Shown piece after piece: positions 17,010 through 25,915 of a stretch of 64,000 nucleotides of DNA. The notes beneath the pieces are model-generated. The model was not told the DNA's origin. It saw nothing but the letters and a program-made list of their open reading frames with translations, and searched no databases. Origin of the DNA: JABDQZ01 sp963801985 (GTDB taxonomy: Bacteria; Pseudomonadota; Gammaproteobacteria; Chromatiales; Chromatiaceae); assembly GCA_963801985.1 (NCBI GenBank), contig CAWDGV010000003.1, forward strand, positions 186,001 through 250,000, read 5' to 3'. Within the stretch, counting starts at the first letter, position 1, and every line of letters begins with the position of its first letter. A program made the translations under genes and the position numbers.

Positions 17010-17849
17010 TCATAAAAAGCTTAATACAGGAGACTGGTTCAGCCCTCTGGCTACAAATCCCGTGTATTCCACCGGCAGTTGATTCAGCACGGCCTGCGCC
17101 TGCGATTCAACCTCGAAAGATGCAAAGATACATGCACCGGTTCCGGTCAATCTGGCTGATGCAAACCCATTCAGCCATTGCATGGCTCTGGCTATTTGCG
17201 GATGCCGTTTTACAACTACCGACTCACAGTCATTCCTTCCACCGTGAGCCAGAAAGTCGGCTATTGTCGTCAGGGGACTACTTCGTGTCAAATCTGAATC
17301 AGAAAAAACTTCTGCAGTTGAGACATGACAACCCGGATTTACCACCAGATACCAGGGCCGGGAAAGCTCAACCGGCTCCAGGGTTTCGCCCACACCCTCG
17401 GCCCAGGAAGCCAGACCATTAACAAAAACCGGTACATCAGCACCCAGTTGCAACCCCAGCCGGGCAAGCTGTTCTCTGGAAAAACCTGCGCCCCATAATT
17501 TATTCAGAGCCAGCAGCACAGTTGCCGCATCGGAGCTACCACCTCCCAGACCAGCACCCATGGGTATCTTTTTCCTGATCTCGATATCCACACCCGGGGC
17601 ACCAGGCAACTGTTGCGCCAGCAGCTTCGCTGCACGCACCACCAGGTCATGTTCTTCAGCAACAGAGTCTATGCGGGTTACACGCCTGATTTCTCCATCA
17701 TTGCGCAATGAAAATCCCAGTTGATCAGAAAAATCCAGAAACTGGAAAACTGTCTGCAGTAAGTGGTACCCGTCCTCGCGCCTGCCAACAATATGCAGCA
17801 TCAGGTTCAGCTTGGCTGGCGCTGGGAAAAAGACAGACCGGCTGATCAC
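17010..17849 (-). CDS. ispE: 4-diphosphocytidyl-2-C-methyl-D-erythritol kinase
   Basis: GHMP kinase of the MEP isoprenoid pathway, phosphorylating the 2-hydroxyl of CDP-ME; 279 aa. PAPAKLNLMLHIVGRREDGYH is the substrate-binding start, and the ATP loop PMGAGLGGGSSDAA is intact. The start is GTG at 17849 with AAGGA 5 bases upstream, 8 bases past the TPR gene stop, so the two are probably cotranscribed. In many relatives lolB lies immediately before ispE; it is absent here. Confidence 0.96.
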   Translation of the reverse strand: MISRSVFFPAPAKLNLMLHIVGRREDGYHLLQTVFQFLDFSDQLGFSLRNDGEIRRVTRIDSVAEEHDLVVRAAKLLAQQLPGAPGVDIEIRKKIPMGAGLGGGSSDAATVLLALNKLWGAGFSREQLARLGLQLGADVPVFVNGLASWAEGVGETLEPVELSRPWYLVVNPGCHVSTAEVFSDSDLTRSSPLTTIADFLAHGGRNDCESVVVKRHPQIARAMQWLNGFASARLTGTGACIFASFEVESQAQAVLNQLPVEYTGFVARGLNQSPVLSFL

Positions 17850-17857
17850 TTGAATCC

Positions 17858-19657
17858 TTACTTGAAGCGGCCGATAACGTCTGCCAGCTTATCGCTGTCC
17901 GGGAAGTCATTCAGCGCCCTGGACCAGACATCGCGCGCCTGAACATGCTTACCCATCATCCACAAAACCTCCCCAAGATGAGCTGCAATTTCATCATCAT
18001 TCTGCTCATCCAGAGCCCTGCGCAGGAACTTTTCCGCTTCTTCAAGATTACCCAGCCTGTAATTAACCCACCCCATGCTATCGAGAATGGCCGCGCTATC
18101 CGGCATCAATTCGTAAGCTTTTTTAATCAGTCCAAATGCCTCTGCGTAACGATCAGTCTGGTTTGCCAGCGTATAACCCAGCGCATTCAATGCATTAGCA
18201 TGATCGGGCTTTACCGAAAGAATCAGCCTTAAATCACGTTCAGCAATATCCACCAAGCCCTCATCTGCAGCATAGATTGCCCGTGAATAGAGCAAATCCA
18301 GGTCGCCAGGCCTGGAGTCCAGCGCCGTCTTGTACAAGGCAAAAACTTCCTCTTGCGAGGCATGAGAATGAAGAATCTGTGCCTCGGTCAGGTAATAATC
18401 AACCACGTGCTCCGGCTCCAGGACACGCAGCTGTTGCAACATATCCCTGGCACTATCCATCTTACCCAGGTCAGCCTGGATACGCGCAAGGCGTACGCGG
18501 GCATCAATCTTGTACTTGCCGTGATTGACCATCAGGTAATATTTCTCGGCCTCAGACTTGTTACCCCCCAGCTCTTCCAACTGCCCCAGTTGAAACGCGG
18601 CCTCTGATCTTTTTTCCCGATCGCCTATCTCCAGCAGGCGCAACCACCATTTTTTTGCCAGTGAAAGGTCTTCGAGCTGAACCGCCAAAACACCCAGCGC
18701 AGCAATCACATCCGTATTTTCAGGATCAGCCTGGTAAATTTTTTCAAACTCTTTATAGGACAACCCATGATCCACGGTAATCAGCAATTTGGCATACACC
18801 AGGCGCAACTCCATATCATCCGGGTGTTGCGGTAACACGGTCTCCAGGTAAGTAATCGCTTCTGCCGGTGACTTGAATTCAACCAACACCCGCACCATCA
18901 ACAGCTTGGGCTTAACCCAGTCAGGTTTTATTTCCAGGGCTTTTTCCAGGGCCTCGAGTACCGGTTCATATTTTCGTTGTGCACTCAACAGCACGGCGTA
19001 GGCATAAAAAGCCTTTTCATCCTGCTGATATTGAGACACAAGTGCCTGCATCAAATTTATCGCAGCCTCGCTATCACTTTCCTTGGACAGTGATACTGCG
19101 GCAATCAGGAAACCATCCCTGTCACTGACTTTTGCTATCTCAATAACTGCATGCAGGTTTTCCAGCGCTTTTGCCTGGTCACCCGCCCTGAAATTCACAA
19201 CGGCAGCAGTATTTCGAGCCTGAATGGAATTTGGTGAAATTCTGACCCAGCGATTTGCCGCTTTCAGTGTTGCGGCCTGGTCCTTGAGAAAAATTGCGAT
19301 TTGCGTAGCCCGTCTTGCCGAGTAGCCATCACTGGCCAGCAAGGCGGTATGCAGGTAATGATTGTAGGACAGCTGCAGATCACCGCGTTGCGCGGCAACC
19401 TCACCCACCAGGAAATGAAACAGGATATCCTCATCAAGCTCTTCTACCGGCGTTACTGTCTCAGAAAACGGAAGTGCCGCAGACGCTTCCGTTTGAGTCA
19501 CATCCATGGATTGATGTGTTGAGGTCGCACAGCCCGCCAGCAGCAAAACTGTCAGTAAAACAATTGTCAGCACCATGCTAGACTCGCCATAGTGCCTTTG
19601 ACTATTAATAAACAAATTCATCCCCAGTTTTTTACGACCCGGATCCAAGAGAGCCAT
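17858..19657 (-). CDS. tetratricopeptide-repeat lipoprotein
   Basis: A 599-aa protein with a hydrophobic N-terminus ending in the lipobox LLAGC (Cys near residue 43), so probably a lipoprotein facing the periplasm. The rest is almost all TPR-type helical repeats, the clearest near residues 200-260 and 480-560 (for example HANALNALGYTLAN, AILDSMGWVNYRLG). It matches the gene in the same place in Pseudomonas (next to hemA and lolB-ispE), whose role I do not know. The start is uncertain: ATG at 19657 is used, but ATG at 19576 has GGCGAG upstream and would still keep the lipobox. Divergent from hemA. Confidence 0.85.
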   Translation of the reverse strand: MALLDPGRKKLGMNLFINSQRHYGESSMVLTIVLLTVLLLAGCATSTHQSMDVTQTEASAALPFSETVTPVEELDEDILFHFLVGEVAAQRGDLQLSYNHYLHTALLASDGYSARRATQIAIFLKDQAATLKAANRWVRISPNSIQARNTAAVVNFRAGDQAKALENLHAVIEIAKVSDRDGFLIAAVSLSKESDSEAAINLMQALVSQYQQDEKAFYAYAVLLSAQRKYEPVLEALEKALEIKPDWVKPKLLMVRVLVEFKSPAEAITYLETVLPQHPDDMELRLVYAKLLITVDHGLSYKEFEKIYQADPENTDVIAALGVLAVQLEDLSLAKKWWLRLLEIGDREKRSEAAFQLGQLEELGGNKSEAEKYYLMVNHGKYKIDARVRLARIQADLGKMDSARDMLQQLRVLEPEHVVDYYLTEAQILHSHASQEEVFALYKTALDSRPGDLDLLYSRAIYAADEGLVDIAERDLRLILSVKPDHANALNALGYTLANQTDRYAEAFGLIKKAYELMPDSAAILDSMGWVNYRLGNLEEAEKFLRRALDEQNDDEIAAHLGEVLWMMGKHVQARDVWSRALNDFPDSDKLADVIGRFK

Positions 19658-19738
19658 TTAATTAGTATGTATTGACCTGGAACAGTTCCCCAAGACCTAT
19701 AAAACTTGAATTTAACCCATTGATATTACAAAATTTAC

Positions 19739-19750
19739 CGATTCGAATCG
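19739..19750. promoter_or_regulatory. 12-bp palindrome before hemA
   Basis: CGATTCGAATCG is a perfect palindrome 15 bases before the hemA ATG, in the 107-base divergent region between the TPR lipoprotein gene and hemA. It could be an operator; nothing in the sequence shows which regulator. Confidence 0.3.
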
Positions 19751-19764
19751 ATTAAACTCTCTTT

Positions 19765-21033
19765 ATGCCACTGCTTGCCATAGGATTAAATCACAAAACA
19801 GCGCCGGTCGATGTCCGCGAACATCTGACTTTCGGCCCTGATATTATTGTGGCAGCCTTAAGAAACATTACCGAAAAAGAAGGCGTCAGAGAAGCCGTTA
19901 TTCTGTCTACCTGCAATCGCACTGAACTCTATTGCATCACGACTCATCAGACACGCGACGACATCTGCCACTGGATGAGCGCGTTTCACGGGCTGGATGC
20001 GGCCATGGTCAGCCCTTACCTGTACAGCCATCAGGAAGAAAATGCCGTTGCCCACCTGTTAAGCGTTTCAAGTGGCCTCGATTCCCTGGTACTTGGAGAA
20101 CCGCAAATTCTCGGGCAGGTCAAAGCAGCTTACCAGACTGCCAACGATGCCGGGGCTACCGGAAAATTACTGGGCCGCCTGTTTCAACATACTTTTTCTG
20201 CCGCCAAGCAGATACGTACGGATACGGCAATTGGATCCAGCCCGGTATCGATAGCCTTTGCCGCCGTTAGCCTGGCAAAACAGATTTTCAGCGATACGAC
20301 ACACCAGACAGCCCTGTTGATCGGAGCCGGCGAAACCATAGAACTGACCGCCCGTCACCTGCACCAGCAGGGCATCAAGCACATGATTGTTGCCAACCGA
20401 ACGGTTGAAAAAGCCCATGAACTTGCCAGCCAGTTTAACGGTTATGCTATTGGCCTGACGGAAATCCCACAACATCTGCCTGAAGCTGATATCGTGATTT
20501 CCTCTACTGCAAGTCCGCTGCCGGTACTGGGCAAAGGTACTGTTGAAAGCGCCCTGAAACAGCGCCGCCATAAACCTATTTTCATGGTTGATATCGCGGT
20601 ACCACGCGACATCGAACCAGAAGTCAGCAACCTGGAAGATATCTACCTCTACACTGTGGACGACCTGCAGGAAGTAATCCAGGACAATTTGCGTTCACGC
20701 CAGGAAGCGGCTGAACAGGCCAGGGAAATTATTCTACAGCAAACCCATGAATTTATGTCCTGGCTGCGCTCACTTGACGCGGTAAACCTGATCCAGAATT
20801 ACCGCAACCAGGCAGAAAACACCCGTGATGAAGTTATGCAGCGTGCCAAACGCATGCTCGAAAACGGTAAATCCGCTGATGAAGCACTTACGTTTCTGGC
20901 TCATACGCTAACCAATAAACTACTCCATGCTCCCAGCAGCCAGCTGCGCGAAGCCAGCAGTAATGGTGACACCCGGATCCTCGACGCCGCCAACGCATTA
21001 TTCCAACTCAACCAGCCTGACAAACAAAAATGA
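19765..21033 (+). CDS. hemA: glutamyl-tRNA reductase
   Basis: First step of the C5 tetrapyrrole pathway: reduces glutamyl-tRNA(Glu) to glutamate-1-semialdehyde using NADPH; 422 aa. GLNHKTAPVDVRE opens the catalytic domain, and the nucleophile is Cys50 in STCNRTELYC. The NADPH domain (from about 175) has LLIGAGETIE, and the C-terminal dimerisation helices follow. No clear ribosome binding site precedes the ATG. The stop overlaps the prfA start by 4 bases, so hemA-prfA-prmC is one unit, as in E. coli. Confidence 0.98.
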   Translation: MPLLAIGLNHKTAPVDVREHLTFGPDIIVAALRNITEKEGVREAVILSTCNRTELYCITTHQTRDDICHWMSAFHGLDAAMVSPYLYSHQEENAVAHLLSVSSGLDSLVLGEPQILGQVKAAYQTANDAGATGKLLGRLFQHTFSAAKQIRTDTAIGSSPVSIAFAAVSLAKQIFSDTTHQTALLIGAGETIELTARHLHQQGIKHMIVANRTVEKAHELASQFNGYAIGLTEIPQHLPEADIVISSTASPLPVLGKGTVESALKQRRHKPIFMVDIAVPRDIEPEVSNLEDIYLYTVDDLQEVIQDNLRSRQEAAEQAREIILQQTHEFMSWLRSLDAVNLIQNYRNQAENTRDEVMQRAKRMLENGKSADEALTFLAHTLTNKLLHAPSSQLREASSNGDTRILDAANALFQLNQPDKQK

Positions 21034-22112
21034 AGGCTTCTATCCAACACAAACTCGAAGCGCTTATTGACCGTTTCGAGGAAATCACCGCATTGCTCGC
21101 TGATGCCGATATCCAGAATGACCAGAATAAATTCCGGAGCCTGGGGCAGGAATACAGCCAGCTCGAACCGGTTGTCGAGAAATACCGTGAGTTTCAGCAA
21201 TTTCAGGATGAAATCAACGAATCGAAACAAATGCTCAGTGATCCCGAGATGGCTGATCTGGCTAGCGAAAGTATCGCAGAAGCTGAACTGGGCCTGCAAA
21301 AACTGGAACCTGAATTACAGACACTGCTAATACCCAGGGATCCCAATGACCAGAAAAACATCTTTCTGGAAATCCGCGCGGGAACAGGTGGCGCAGAGGC
21401 CGCTTTATTTGCAGCCGACCTGCTACGCATGTACTTGCGCTATGCTGAAAACCGCGGCTGGAAACCGGAAATCATGAGCGAAAGCGAAGGTGAGCTCGGT
21501 GGTTACAAGGAAGTCGTTGCCCGCATCACCGGAAACGATGTGTATTCCCGCCTGAAATTTGAATCCGGCACTCATCGTGTCCAGCGCGTGCCGGAAACCG
21601 AGTCACAAGGCCGAATTCATACCTCTGCCTGCACCGTCGCCATCCTGCCTGAAGCCGAAGAAATTGATTCCTTTGATATCAACTCCGGTGATTTGCGCAT
21701 CGACACTTTCAGGGCATCCGGCGCAGGCGGACAGCACGTCAACAAAACCGATTCGGCTGTACGTATCACCCACCTGCCCACCGGCGTGGTTGTTGAATGC
21801 CAGGACGAAAGGTCCCAACATAAAAACAAGGCCAGGGCGATGTCCCTGTTACAGGCAAAGCTGTTAGCCGAGGTTCAGACTCAACAGGCCAGCGAACGCG
21901 CCCAGAATCGTAAATTGCAGGTAGGAAGTGGCGACCGCTCAGAAAGAATCCGAACCTATAACTACCCCCAGGGAAGAATGACCGATCACCGCATCAACCT
22001 GACTCTCTACAAGCTTGACGAAATCATGCAGGGTTCACTCGACCAGATCTTTAACCCATTGCTTCAGGAACACCAGGCTGAGCAACTGGCCAGCCTGGCA
22101 GAAGACGAGTAA
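21030..22112 (+). CDS. prfA: peptide chain release factor 1
   Basis: Recognises UAA and UAG stop codons and triggers peptide release; 360 aa, exactly the E. coli length. The GGQ motif is at residues 233-235 within RASGAGGQHVNKTDSAVR, and the codon-recognition domain lies before it. It overlaps hemA by ATGA. Its Gln235 is the expected methylation target of PrmC, encoded next. Confidence 0.98.
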   Translation: MKASIQHKLEALIDRFEEITALLADADIQNDQNKFRSLGQEYSQLEPVVEKYREFQQFQDEINESKQMLSDPEMADLASESIAEAELGLQKLEPELQTLLIPRDPNDQKNIFLEIRAGTGGAEAALFAADLLRMYLRYAENRGWKPEIMSESEGELGGYKEVVARITGNDVYSRLKFESGTHRVQRVPETESQGRIHTSACTVAILPEAEEIDSFDINSGDLRIDTFRASGAGGQHVNKTDSAVRITHLPTGVVVECQDERSQHKNKARAMSLLQAKLLAEVQTQQASERAQNRKLQVGSGDRSERIRTYNYPQGRMTDHRINLTLYKLDEIMQGSLDQIFNPLLQEHQAEQLASLAEDE

Positions 22113-22118
22113 CTTACC

Positions 22119-22964
22119 TTGAGCCAAACAGTGCAACAGGCACTGCAGGTTGCCATACAACAACTTCAGGCCAGCAGCGAACTTGCCAACGACACCGACT
22201 TCAACCTGGAAGCAGCCATCCTGCTTGCTCATGCCGTAAATAAAAACCGAGCCTGGCTGTATGCCTGGCCAGAGCACCTGCTGGAAGAATCGCGGCAACA
22301 GGCCTTTGAAACATTAATAGAAAAACGCGTTAACGGTGAGCCTGTCAGTTATCTCACCGGCACCAGAGAATTCTGGGGACTACCCCTCAAGGTCACCAGG
22401 GATACATTGATCCCGCGACCGGAAACCGAATTACTGGTGGAAACCGCACTGAATTATGTCAGAAAAAAAAATGCCCGGGTGCTTGAAATGGGCACCGGAA
22501 CAGGTGCCATCTCAGCCGCTCTTGCAAACGAAAGACCCGACTGGCAAATCCTGGCAACGGACAAGACAGCCGAAACACTTAAGGTTGCACAACTAAACCT
22601 TGCCCGCTTTTCATCGGTGACCACCCTGACCAGCAACTGGTATGAACAACTGGAAAACCAAAAATTTGACCTGCTCATCAGCAACCCGCCCTACATCGAG
22701 ACTGACGACCCTCACCTGCAGCAGGGGGATTTGCGCTTCGAACCCCGCTCGGCGCTTGCTGCCGGCAAAGACGGGCTTAACGATATCCGCATCATCACAG
22801 ACTCCTGCACTGATTTTCTGCTGACAGACGGCTTTCTCATGCTTGAGCACGGTTTCAACCAGGGCGAAGCCGTGCGCCAGCTTTTCAGCCAAACCGGTTT
22901 AAGAAATGTTGCAACACTCAGGGACCTGCATGGACACGAGCGCATAACCCTGGGGCAACGCTGA
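22119..22964 (+). CDS. prmC: release factor glutamine methyltransferase
   Basis: N5-methylates the Gln of the GGQ motif in RF1 and RF2 using SAM; 281 aa. The SAM motif I is LEMGTGTGAI, and the catalytic NPPY is at residues 189-192 followed by FEPRSAL, the usual PrmC signature. The start is TTG at 22119, 6 bases past prfA; no good ribosome binding site is visible, so translational coupling is likely. A GTG at 22131 is an alternative start. Confidence 0.95.
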   Translation: MSQTVQQALQVAIQQLQASSELANDTDFNLEAAILLAHAVNKNRAWLYAWPEHLLEESRQQAFETLIEKRVNGEPVSYLTGTREFWGLPLKVTRDTLIPRPETELLVETALNYVRKKNARVLEMGTGTGAISAALANERPDWQILATDKTAETLKVAQLNLARFSSVTTLTSNWYEQLENQKFDLLISNPPYIETDDPHLQQGDLRFEPRSALAAGKDGLNDIRIITDSCTDFLLTDGFLMLEHGFNQGEAVRQLFSQTGLRNVATLRDLHGHERITLGQR

Positions 22965-23042
22965 CATTTCAGCCCGAAATGCCAGGACTTCAACCACACA
23001 AAAACCCCTTGATTTATCGAATAACAGGGTTAGTATCTTGGC

Positions 23043-23453
23043 ATGGAGCCACAAGCTGACAGCCTGTTGAAACACCGGGAAATTCCCTTTAGCAAGCTGC
23101 ACCCTGATCCCAATCAGGCGCAGACTGCAATCATGTTGCTTTCTGACCTTGAAGGGGTAAAACACGCCCACTTTGTTTCACCCACTTTCATGCGTATCAG
23201 CTATGACGTCATGCATATCACGCTGGAACAAATTGAATCGATATTGCTTGACCTGGGATTTCACCTGGATAACAAGCTGTTATACCGTATGAAGCGTGCG
23301 CTTTACTACTACACCGAAGAAACACAACGCGCCAACAATGGCTGCGCCAAAGGTGATTCCAACTGCACCCAGAAAGTCTTCATTAAACGTTACCAGGCCA
23401 TCAAGCATGGCTGCAGGGATCAGCGACCTACTCACTGGCGCAAATACCTCTGA
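23043..23453 (+). CDS. conserved hypothetical protein, HMA-like fold
   Basis: 136 aa, no signal peptide or membrane segment. Residues about 25-75 have the beta-alpha-beta pattern of heavy-metal-associated domains (LEGVKHAHFVSPTFMRISYD, then ITLEQIESILLDLGFHLD), but the metal-binding CxxC of that family is missing. Two Cys (GCAKGDSNC) occur near residue 100. The C-terminus is basic (RPTHWRKYL). It lies between prmC and moeB on the same strand with gaps of 78 and 146 bases, so it is probably a separate unit. The function is not known; the fold assignment is an inference from pattern. Confidence 0.6.
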   Translation: MEPQADSLLKHREIPFSKLHPDPNQAQTAIMLLSDLEGVKHAHFVSPTFMRISYDVMHITLEQIESILLDLGFHLDNKLLYRMKRALYYYTEETQRANNGCAKGDSNCTQKVFIKRYQAIKHGCRDQRPTHWRKYL

Positions 23454-23599
23454 GGATCAGCTTTTTCCCATCTCTGCGTTATAAGCTGAATTCGAAATAC
23501 TCATTTATAAAATATAAACTCCGTTTTCTCATTCAGCTTTTGCCTTGATCTGATAAAAACCTGTATCCTCAGTTCACATTTCAGATTTGGTCTTTCACC

Positions 23600-24349
23600 T
23601 TGGACGATAATAAATTACTTCATTATTCACGCCAGATCATGCTGCCGGAAATTGGCATAGATGGCCAGGAACGACTGCTGGATGCCAGGGTTCTGCTGAT
23701 CGGTGTGGGCGGCCTTGGATCACCCGTAGCCCTGTACCTGGCTGCAGCCGGAACCGGCCACCTGACACTGGTTGATTTTGACACTGTTGACCTGTCCAAC
23801 CTGCAGCGGCAAATCATTCATAACTTCGATAGCATCGGAAAACTCAAGGTCAAGTCTGCAAGAAAGCAGTTACGCAAACTCAACCCCGATTGCCAGGTGA
23901 ATATCATCAAGCAGTTACTCGATGAAGCAAGCCTGCAGACTGAGATTGCCAGGCATGACATCATCGTAGATGCCACCGATAACTTTGCTACCCGTTTCCT
24001 GGTAAACAGGCTCTGCGTCGTGGAGAGCAAACCGCTGGTATCTGGTGCCGCCATCCGCTGGGAGGGCCAGATTACAACCTTCAGTAATAATGCAGACTCC
24101 GCCTGTTATAACTGCCTGTACGGAACTGACGGCGAAGAAGACGAAAGCTGCACCGAAAATGGCGTATTGGCTCCAGTGGTTGGCATCATCGGTTCGATGC
24201 AGGCTGCCGAGGTCATCAAGCTGGTTACCGGCGCAGGCAAAACCTTACAGGGAAGATTACTGGTTCTTGACGCACTGCACATGGAGTGGCGCAGCCTGAA
24301 CATCAAGCGCGACCCAAAATGCCAGGTATGTGGCCACAGGCATGCTTAG
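23600..24349 (+). CDS. moeB: molybdopterin-synthase adenylyltransferase MoeB (ThiF/E1-like)
   Basis: Adenylates the C-terminal glycine of a sulfur-carrier protein (MoaD, or ThiS in the ThiF case); 249 aa, the same as E. coli MoeB. The ATP-binding GVGGLGSP is near residue 36, DFDTVDLSNLQRQI follows, and two CxxC zinc pairs are present (CYNC and CQVC). VSGAAIRWEGQI is typical of MoeB. The start is TTG at 23600 without a clear ribosome binding site. The stop overlaps the next gene. No MoaD or ThiS gene is nearby, so the carrier partner is unproven. Confidence 0.88.
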   Translation: MDDNKLLHYSRQIMLPEIGIDGQERLLDARVLLIGVGGLGSPVALYLAAAGTGHLTLVDFDTVDLSNLQRQIIHNFDSIGKLKVKSARKQLRKLNPDCQVNIIKQLLDEASLQTEIARHDIIVDATDNFATRFLVNRLCVVESKPLVSGAAIRWEGQITTFSNNADSACYNCLYGTDGEEDESCTENGVLAPVVGIIGSMQAAEVIKLVTGAGKTLQGRLLVLDALHMEWRSLNIKRDPKCQVCGHRHA

Positions 24350-24953
24350 CCCGTCCACAAAAATAAGCAACAAAATATTATTTATTCACGGTTTTGGTAG
24401 TTGCGGCACAGGCAACAAGGCAGAAACTCTGCGTGAATATTTTGGCCGTGACCGTCTGATTACGCCTGACTTGCCGGTCAACCCATCGGACTGCATAGAC
24501 ATACTGCAAAAACTGATTATAGAACACCAGCCGCAGGCGACAGTCAGCTCATCGCTGGGATCATTTTATACCACCTGGCTAAACCGGCAATTTAAAATCC
24601 CTTCGATATTGATCAATCCGGCAGTTAATCCCGCCAACACGCTACTTCCATATTTGGGTACGCATAAACACTGGTGCAGCGGTGAGATATTTGAATTAAC
24701 CCGGGACCATATCGATCAGCTCGAAAAGCTCAAGAGAAGCCGGATAGGAGTGGATGAGCACTACCTGGTATTGCTGCAGGAACGGGACGAAGTACTCGAC
24801 TACCGTGATGCTATACGCTTTTACCAGGGCCAACAGATAATCATTGAAGCGGGCGGCAATCACCGCTTTGAAAACCTGGACGAATACCTGACAATGATTG
24901 ATTACTTTATCCAGCAAAACACCAATCCCGGCATGAACCAGGCAAGCACATGA
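24342..24953 (+). CDS. YqiA/UPF0227-family alpha/beta-hydrolase esterase
   Basis: A small serine esterase of the YqiA type, about 203 aa. FIHGFGSCGTGNKAE opens the fold, and the nucleophile serine is in SSSLGSFY. INPAVNP, the acid residue in DEVLDY and the His in GGNHRF complete the expected triad. Its physiological substrate is unknown. The start used is ATG at 24342, overlapping the moeB stop (ATGCTTAG); GTG at 24330 is an alternative. Its stop overlaps the next gene by 4 bases, so moeB through the phosphate transporter looks like one transcript. Confidence 0.85.
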   Translation: MLSPSTKISNKILFIHGFGSCGTGNKAETLREYFGRDRLITPDLPVNPSDCIDILQKLIIEHQPQATVSSSLGSFYTTWLNRQFKIPSILINPAVNPANTLLPYLGTHKHWCSGEIFELTRDHIDQLEKLKRSRIGVDEHYLVLLQERDEVLDYRDAIRFYQGQQIIIEAGGNHRFENLDEYLTMIDYFIQQNTNPGMNQAST

Positions 24954-25558
24954 CAAACAACGGCAAATTCACAGAAGAATATTTTGCTCAACTCCGCAAA
25001 GACATCAGTTTTGAAGACACACTGCTGGGTCACACACTAAAATTTAATACCACCTGGGGACTGTTTTCACCCAAGGCTATCGATGGTGGCACCCGCTTGC
25101 TGCTTGATCACCTGCAGGTCAGGCCGGACGAACAGGCACTTGACCTGGGCTGCGGTTATGGCCCGATTGGCCTGAGCATCGCCAAACAGGCCAGCGAGGG
25201 ATTCTGCACCATGGTCGATAAGGACTTTGTTGCTATTGAATATGCCAACAAAAATGCCCGGCTTAACCAGATTGAAAACGTCAATATTTTCCTCAGTGAC
25301 GGCTGCAAACACCTGGGCCAGGAAAGCTTCACCCTGGTGGTTACCAACCTGCCAGCCAAGACATCCAAAGAACATTACTACCTGTTTTTTTATGATGCCT
25401 TTTTACGCTTGCAGCCGGGGGGACGCATCTACGTGGTGGTTATTTCCGGTCTGAGAAAATTCATTGCCAAGGCTTTTACTGAAATTTTTGGCAATCACAA
25501 GAAAATCAAACAGGGACAAACCTATACCGTAGCCATGGCGACCAAACAAACAAAATGA
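24950..25558 (+). CDS. RsmC-like small-domain methyltransferase
   Basis: A SAM-dependent methyltransferase of the MTS family (RsmC/RlmG/YbxB group), 202 aa. GLFSPKAIDGGTRLLLDHL is the typical RsmC-type lead-in, and motif I is LDLGCGYGPIGL. The catalytic NPPxH of rRNA guanine methyltransferases is replaced by TNLPAK, so the target may differ or activity may be changed. It lacks the N-terminal duplicated domain of E. coli RsmC. It overlaps both neighbours by ATGA. Confidence 0.8.
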   Translation: MTNNGKFTEEYFAQLRKDISFEDTLLGHTLKFNTTWGLFSPKAIDGGTRLLLDHLQVRPDEQALDLGCGYGPIGLSIAKQASEGFCTMVDKDFVAIEYANKNARLNQIENVNIFLSDGCKHLGQESFTLVVTNLPAKTSKEHYYLFFYDAFLRLQPGGRIYVVVISGLRKFIAKAFTEIFGNHKKIKQGQTYTVAMATKQTK

Positions 25559-25905
25559 CACCAGAAGACTTAATAAATAAACTAAAAAATACTCCAGAAC
25601 TTGTTTCATTTAACGAAACCATGGAAGTAATCACTCACTATTATGCGTTTAAGCCAACTGCATTCCAGAATGGAAGTGTTGCCAATCAGGCGGGCACCAA
25701 TGAAGGATCCTGCAAAATTTTTGCATTCGCAAAACTGAACAGCCTTACCGATGAGCAGACCCTGACCTGCTTCGGTGACTACTACCGGATTGATGTCCTG
25801 CAATACCCTGAAAATCATGATCACGCGAATATCCGCCAGTTCATGCTGACCGGGTTGCAAGGCATTCATTTCGAACAGGACCCGCTCACGCCGGTTAACA
25901 ATTGA
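25555..25905 (+). CDS. HopJ-family protein
   Basis: 116 aa, no signal peptide. It shows the HopJ family pattern: FNETMEVITHYYAFKPTAFQNG, then NQAGTNEGSCKIFAFAKLN, then TLTCFGDYYR. The family was named after a Pseudomonas type III effector, but it is widespread in free-living Gammaproteobacteria and the real role is unknown. No secretion genes are nearby, so an effector role is not supported here. It overlaps the upstream methyltransferase gene by 4 bases. Confidence 0.85.
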   Translation: MTPEDLINKLKNTPELVSFNETMEVITHYYAFKPTAFQNGSVANQAGTNEGSCKIFAFAKLNSLTDEQTLTCFGDYYRIDVLQYPENHDHANIRQFMLTGLQGIHFEQDPLTPVNN

Positions 25906-25915
25906 CCAGGTTTTG

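Noticed and set aside
22965..22981. CATTTC/GAAATG hairpin after prmC as a terminator
   Set aside because: Only 6 bp, AT-rich and without a T-run.
25555..25905. HopJ as a virulence effector
   Set aside because: The family name comes from a pathogen, but no type III secretion genes are present and the family is common in non-pathogens.
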